Below are positions 60,890-64,000 of a stretch of DNA of 64,000 bases, in pieces; within the stretch, counting starts at the first letter, position 1, and each line of letters opens with the position of its first letter. Under the pieces are notes generated by a model. It did no database searches and was not told the DNA's origin. It worked only from the letters and a program-made list of their open reading frames with translations. Origin of the DNA: an uncultured Clostridia bacterium (GTDB lineage: Bacteria > Bacillota > Clostridia > Christensenellales > Borkfalkiaceae); NCBI GenBank assembly GCA_944363395.1, contig CALVUC010000001.1, positions 32,745 to 96,744 on the forward strand, read 5' to 3'. The translations under genes were made by a program, and so were the position numbers.

Positions 60890-61183
60890 ATGCCGAATAA
60901 GGCAAAACAAGGGCAAGAATCGGGCGCGGGAAAATATAACCGCCGTCGCTGGCAGATCCCCTCGAAGCGTGCCAAGAGCTACGCGGACGAACGCAGGGCG
61001 AAAGTACATCAGCACGGCCCGAAAGAGGGCAAGGAACTGACAGATTACGAGGCGGGCATCCGCTCGGGGTATCTTCAGTGTCAGGGCGACCATGCCTCGA
61101 TCTACAAGTACAAGAAAGCGCTTGCGGAAGGGAAGAGCAAGGAAGAAGCACGCGCGATCTCGCAGTCCAAAGGAAAAAATTAA
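60890..61183 (+). CDS. Small basic protein of accessory element (97 aa)
   Basis: Highly basic (KRAKSYADERRAKVHQHGPKEGKELTDYEAGIRSGYLQCQGDHASIYKYKKALAEGKSKEEARAISQSKGK). Shine-Dalgarno CGGAGGTAA. Appears to belong to the module of small cargo genes seen in clostridial integrative elements; function unknown. A 227-bp gap before it holds only a possible 28-codon ORF. Confidence 0.65.
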   Translation: MPNKAKQGQESGAGKYNRRRWQIPSKRAKSYADERRAKVHQHGPKEGKELTDYEAGIRSGYLQCQGDHASIYKYKKALAEGKSKEEARAISQSKGKN

Positions 61184-61201
61184 CGGGAGGAAACAAATAG
61201 C

Positions 61202-61576
61202 ATGGCAGAAAACAAGAATATCGACCGGCAGCTCTATGTACAGAAGGAACCCTTTGAGTACAACGGCAAGACGTGCTATCACTACTTCATCAAGGGCGTC
61301 GTGCGCGGTAGAGAGGTAAAGATCGACCTCGCCCCGCCCAACAAGGATACCGACATGGGCGGCTATACCGTGCTGGATATTGTATTCGGCGACGCGGACA
61401 GAGCCGACCTCATCATCGAGCCGTTCGAGATCACGGACGAAAAGACGAAGCAGATCATCAAGGGCAACCGCTATATGGTGCGCACGGTGGACGAGGACGG
61501 CAAGGTGTACGAATGCCCCGTCAAGCCTTCGCGCACGTCGGACAGGTCTATGCTTCAGATGCTGCTCGCGGAATAA
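61202..61576 (+). CDS. Hypothetical protein of accessory element (124 aa)
   Basis: 124 residues, beta-rich: QLYVQKEPFEYNGKTCYHYFIKGVVRGREVKIDLAPPNKDTDMGGYTVLDIVFGDADRADLIIEPFEI. Reads as a compact OB- or PH-like fold but I do not recognise the family. Good Shine-Dalgarno (GGGAGGAAACAAATAGC). Tandem with the preceding gene, 18-bp gap. Confidence 0.65.
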   Translation: MAENKNIDRQLYVQKEPFEYNGKTCYHYFIKGVVRGREVKIDLAPPNKDTDMGGYTVLDIVFGDADRADLIIEPFEITDEKTKQIIKGNRYMVRTVDEDGKVYECPVKPSRTSDRSMLQMLLAE

Positions 61577-61642
61577 CGGCGTGAACGGGAGGGCGGCTCA
61601 CTATGAGTGGGCCGCCGCTTCCGAATTTTCAAGGAGGTAACA

Positions 61643-62767
61643 ATGAGCAACTATAACGACAACTCTTGGTCGGAGCGGTTCGGCTGGATCATCACGGTCA
61701 TAGCGATGGTGCTGGTCGCCATCCTCTCCATCGGGCTTTTGTGTGCGCTGTTCATTCAGCCGCAGGAGGACGATCCCGAAGCGGAACCCAAAGACGGCGC
61801 CGTCATCAGCGAAACAGCGGAACACGGCGTATCGTTGATGTCGGCAAAGATCGCCCCTGCGGCGTATGCGTCAAACGGGGTCTCCGCGTTGGCGGATACT
61901 GCCTATACCCTCACGGCGAGCGTTGAGCCGGACTATGCGGGCGAAAAGACCTTTGATTGGTCTATCAAATTTGAGGACGGCTCCTCCTCGTGGGCGAACG
62001 GGAAGTCGGTCACCGATTACGTAACGGTCACGCCGGCTTCGGATGGCGCGGATACCGCGACGGTGGAATGTAAACAGGCGTTCGGCGAGCGCATCCTTGT
62101 CACCTGTACTTCCCGTGACTATACGGGGCTTTCGGCAACGTGTACGGTGGACTATGCGCAGCGCATCACGGGCATCGACGTCACGCTGGACGGCAGCCGC
62201 ACGGGGAACGTTGCCATTCCCGAAGGCGAGGAAGTGAGCATCGATTTCACTTATTACGGCGGTACGTCGTCGTATAACGTGTACACGCTCACGGCAACGC
62301 CGACTTATTCGGACGTCTACACCCTTGCCGAGGAGGCGACCTGCGAAGTATCGTTCTTGACGAGCGCAGGCGCGGACGACAGCCGTACCTATTTTGACCA
62401 TCACGGTTCGAGCGGTTCCATGGGCTCGTACAGCTATACCCGCGTGGACGAAATCGAGAACGCCATCGGCAAGACGTTTTCCTTTGATAACCACATGTTT
62501 GAGCCGTACAACTTCCGCCATGAGTCGGGCTCGTTCGTAACGGGCGAGATGACGAAGAACACGACGTACTACAAAGACCTTTCGGGCGAAGAACTTGCAG
62601 AGCGGTACTTAACGCAGGATCAAGACACCGTGCTTTGGCGCGTCGCGGCGAGCGTGGAAGGCAAGTACGGCAGCTACACGCGCGAGGACAGCTATCTCAT
62701 GTACGCATGGCCCGCAGCGGGCAACTATGCAAACCTGTCTCTTTCGGACAGTGAACTGATCTTTTAA
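61643..62767 (+). CDS. Membrane-anchored Ig-like surface protein A
   Basis: 374 residues: cytoplasmic N-terminus, TM helix about 14-37, then extracellular beta domains. TVTPASDGADTATVECKQAFGERILVTCTSRDYTGLSATCTVDYAQRITGIDVTLDG is the shape of a bacterial Ig-like (BIG) domain; a second unit follows (YNVYTLTATPTYSDVYTLAEEATCEVSFL) and the C-terminus ends NLSLSDSELIF. Paralogous to the next protein over its whole length. Shine-Dalgarno AAGGAGG. Confidence 0.7.
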   Translation: MSNYNDNSWSERFGWIITVIAMVLVAILSIGLLCALFIQPQEDDPEAEPKDGAVISETAEHGVSLMSAKIAPAAYASNGVSALADTAYTLTASVEPDYAGEKTFDWSIKFEDGSSSWANGKSVTDYVTVTPASDGADTATVECKQAFGERILVTCTSRDYTGLSATCTVDYAQRITGIDVTLDGSRTGNVAIPEGEEVSIDFTYYGGTSSYNVYTLTATPTYSDVYTLAEEATCEVSFLTSAGADDSRTYFDHHGSSGSMGSYSYTRVDEIENAIGKTFSFDNHMFEPYNFRHESGSFVTGEMTKNTTYYKDLSGEELAERYLTQDQDTVLWRVAASVEGKYGSYTREDSYLMYAWPAAGNYANLSLSDSELIF

Positions 62768-62779
62768 CGGAGGTGAAAT

Positions 62780-63937
62780 ATGAGTAACAACGAACTATAT
62801 GAACACAAGCGGTCGGATACCGTGAAGTGGGTGATCTCCTTTTTCCTCATCCTTGTGCTGCTTGTCGGCATGATTGGGACATGGGTATTCCTGTTGCGGG
62901 AAGATGAAGGCAAGACACCGCCCGCGGAGGAGCAGACGGAGCAGGCGGCGGTCACGGACGGCGAAGGCAACGCCATGGATGCGGACATGGTATATCCCAT
63001 GCCCGCGAAGATGTCGTTCAATGCGCAGACGTTCGCGCAGTTTGGAGAGCCGAACGCCGTCACTTCGGAGCAAAGCGTAGATGTGCGCATTCAGGCGTAT
63101 GTCACGCCCGATGACGCCGCCAACAAGGAAGTGGATTTCTCCGTTGCTTGGGGAAACGCTCCCACGCACGGCAGCGAACCGGTCACGAACTATCTCACCG
63201 TGACGCCCGATTCGGACGGCAGCACGATGGCGACCGTATCCTGCAAAAAGGCGTTCGGCGACGATACCATCATTATCACCGTCACCACCCGCGAGGGCGG
63301 ATACACGGCTACCTGCACGGTGACGTTCACGGGCATTGCGAGCGGTATCGAGATCACAAGCAGCACCGCGGCAAAGAAGTCCACGTCCGAGCGCGGTACA
63401 TACTACGAACTCGGCACGAGCAAGACGTACACCTTCAATATCGGGCTCACGAACGCCTTTGACGATGTGGCAAGCGATTTGACGGTAACGGAGATCGGCG
63501 GCGAAGGCAATATGTACTTTGGCAGCAGGTATTCCAACGACGGCGGCTACTACAACTATCAGGACGTCTATCAGAAAAGCATCGGCGAGCTTGCGGATAA
63601 GTTCATCACGTCGGCGACCATTTCGGGAACGACGCTCACAGTCAAGACGGGTTCGAGCGTTTTGGAGAACTATTACTCCGAATACGCCTACGATGAGTAT
63701 GACTATTACTACGCGAAGGACGCCTTCCTCGTCGAGCTGGACGATTATTGGAACATCAAAGGTCCATCGGATACGTTCTACAACGATAATTCCAAGTACA
63801 ACGCGCAGAATATCGGCTCCTGCTACTTCTATGTGACGGTCAAGGACAACGTGAGCGGGCTTTCGGAGACGGTGCGGCTGTGGCTCGTCAGCTCGGTGAG
63901 CGGCGTGTCTCTCTCCGAGACGGAACTTGAATTTTAA
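62780..63937 (+). CDS. Membrane-anchored Ig-like surface protein B
   Basis: 385 residues with the same plan as the preceding protein: TM helix about 15-39; NYLTVTPDSDGSTMATVSCKKAFGDDTIIITVTTREGGYTATCTVTFTGIASGIEIT (aligns with the Ig-like unit of protein A); a Tyr-rich segment (NYYSEYAYDEYDYYYAKDAF); C-terminus GVSLSETELEF. Likely a duplicated gene. Shine-Dalgarno CGGAGGTG. Confidence 0.7.
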   Translation: MSNNELYEHKRSDTVKWVISFFLILVLLVGMIGTWVFLLREDEGKTPPAEEQTEQAAVTDGEGNAMDADMVYPMPAKMSFNAQTFAQFGEPNAVTSEQSVDVRIQAYVTPDDAANKEVDFSVAWGNAPTHGSEPVTNYLTVTPDSDGSTMATVSCKKAFGDDTIIITVTTREGGYTATCTVTFTGIASGIEITSSTAAKKSTSERGTYYELGTSKTYTFNIGLTNAFDDVASDLTVTEIGGEGNMYFGSRYSNDGGYYNYQDVYQKSIGELADKFITSATISGTTLTVKTGSSVLENYYSEYAYDEYDYYYAKDAFLVELDDYWNIKGPSDTFYNDNSKYNAQNIGSCYFYVTVKDNVSGLSETVRLWLVSSVSGVSLSETELEF

Positions 63938-63951
63938 CGAGGAGGCGGACT

Positions 63952-64000
63952 ATGCAGAGCAAAGGTCAGACGGCGGCAAAGGTCATCGGCATCGTCCTTG
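63952..64000 (+). CDS. Partial gene at window end (membrane protein start)
   Basis: MQSKGQTAAKVIGIVL with GAGGAGG upstream; the hydrophobic turn after a basic start suggests a third membrane-anchored member of the same series. Truncated by the window. Confidence 0.4.
   Translation, partial: MQSKGQTAAKVIGIVL

Overview
The window looks like a chromosomal segment of a GC-rich, Gram-positive, gut-type Clostridia (Christensenellales/Borkfalkiaceae-like is my best guess, made without any database search). Reasons: lipoprotein signals with a free N-terminal Cys, a SipW-type signal peptidase with TasA-like substrates, a SigH-like sigma factor beside mrnC and rlmB, sigma-A promoters of the TTGACA-17-TATAAT type, the standard genetic code, and plant/mucin glycosidases with ABC sugar uptake.

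Layout. 1-23.0 kb is ordinary chromosome: a LysR fragment and an SDR; a PH-like membrane protein; an aconitase-family hydratase coupled to a zinc macrodomain hydrolase; a two-TM protein with LemA; glpK; an amino-sugar operon (GlmU-type acyltransferase without its uridylyltransferase domain, glmM, glmS); a nitroreductase/aldo-keto reductase pair; and the run mrnC-rlmB-sigma factor-dnaX-ybaB-recR-gpsA followed by a YcxB-like protein, tRNA-Val(GAC), a MarR regulator and a DegV protein. 23.1-31.1 kb is a six-gene surface locus: a SipW-like protein whose catalytic Ser appears replaced, a TasA-like secreted protein, a membrane-anchored protein with a TasA-like ectodomain, an intact SipW, a second SipW-type secreted protein and a 1,129-residue beta-helix protein. 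31.2-36.8 kb has a diaminopentanoate-dehydrogenase-like enzyme, an SGNH lipoprotein under a palindromic operator, and an alpha-L-fucosidase/YgjV pair divergent from an AraC regulator.

36.9-45.0 kb is nested mobile DNA. A large serine recombinase gene (outer element) is split at a CCTTC target by a 6.0-kb mobilizable transposon carrying its own serine recombinase, a TnpW-like small ORF, a MobV relaxase with a pMV158-like oriT, and an AbrB-ABC transporter cargo. Joining the two halves at CCTTC restores an in-frame recombinase.

45.0-59.5 kb is an arabinoside utilization locus: an ArsR-type regulator with a large sensor domain, divergent from GH51 arabinofuranosidase, a sugar-binding lipoprotein, two permeases, an alpha/alpha-barrel-like lipoprotein and two large surface proteins that share a domain. 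Its promoter and the promoter of the surface-fibre locus share a nine-G run directly after the -35 box plus similar flanks, which suggests phase-variable expression. 59.6-64.0 kb begins another accessory element (HTH regulator, small proteins, two paralogous membrane-anchored Ig-like proteins) whose promoter carries the same dyad at -35 as one in the outer element at 44.8 kb.

Several genes (PH-like, mrnC, araC-type) have a -10 box only 6-7 nt before their ATG and no Shine-Dalgarno, so leaderless mRNAs seem likely here.
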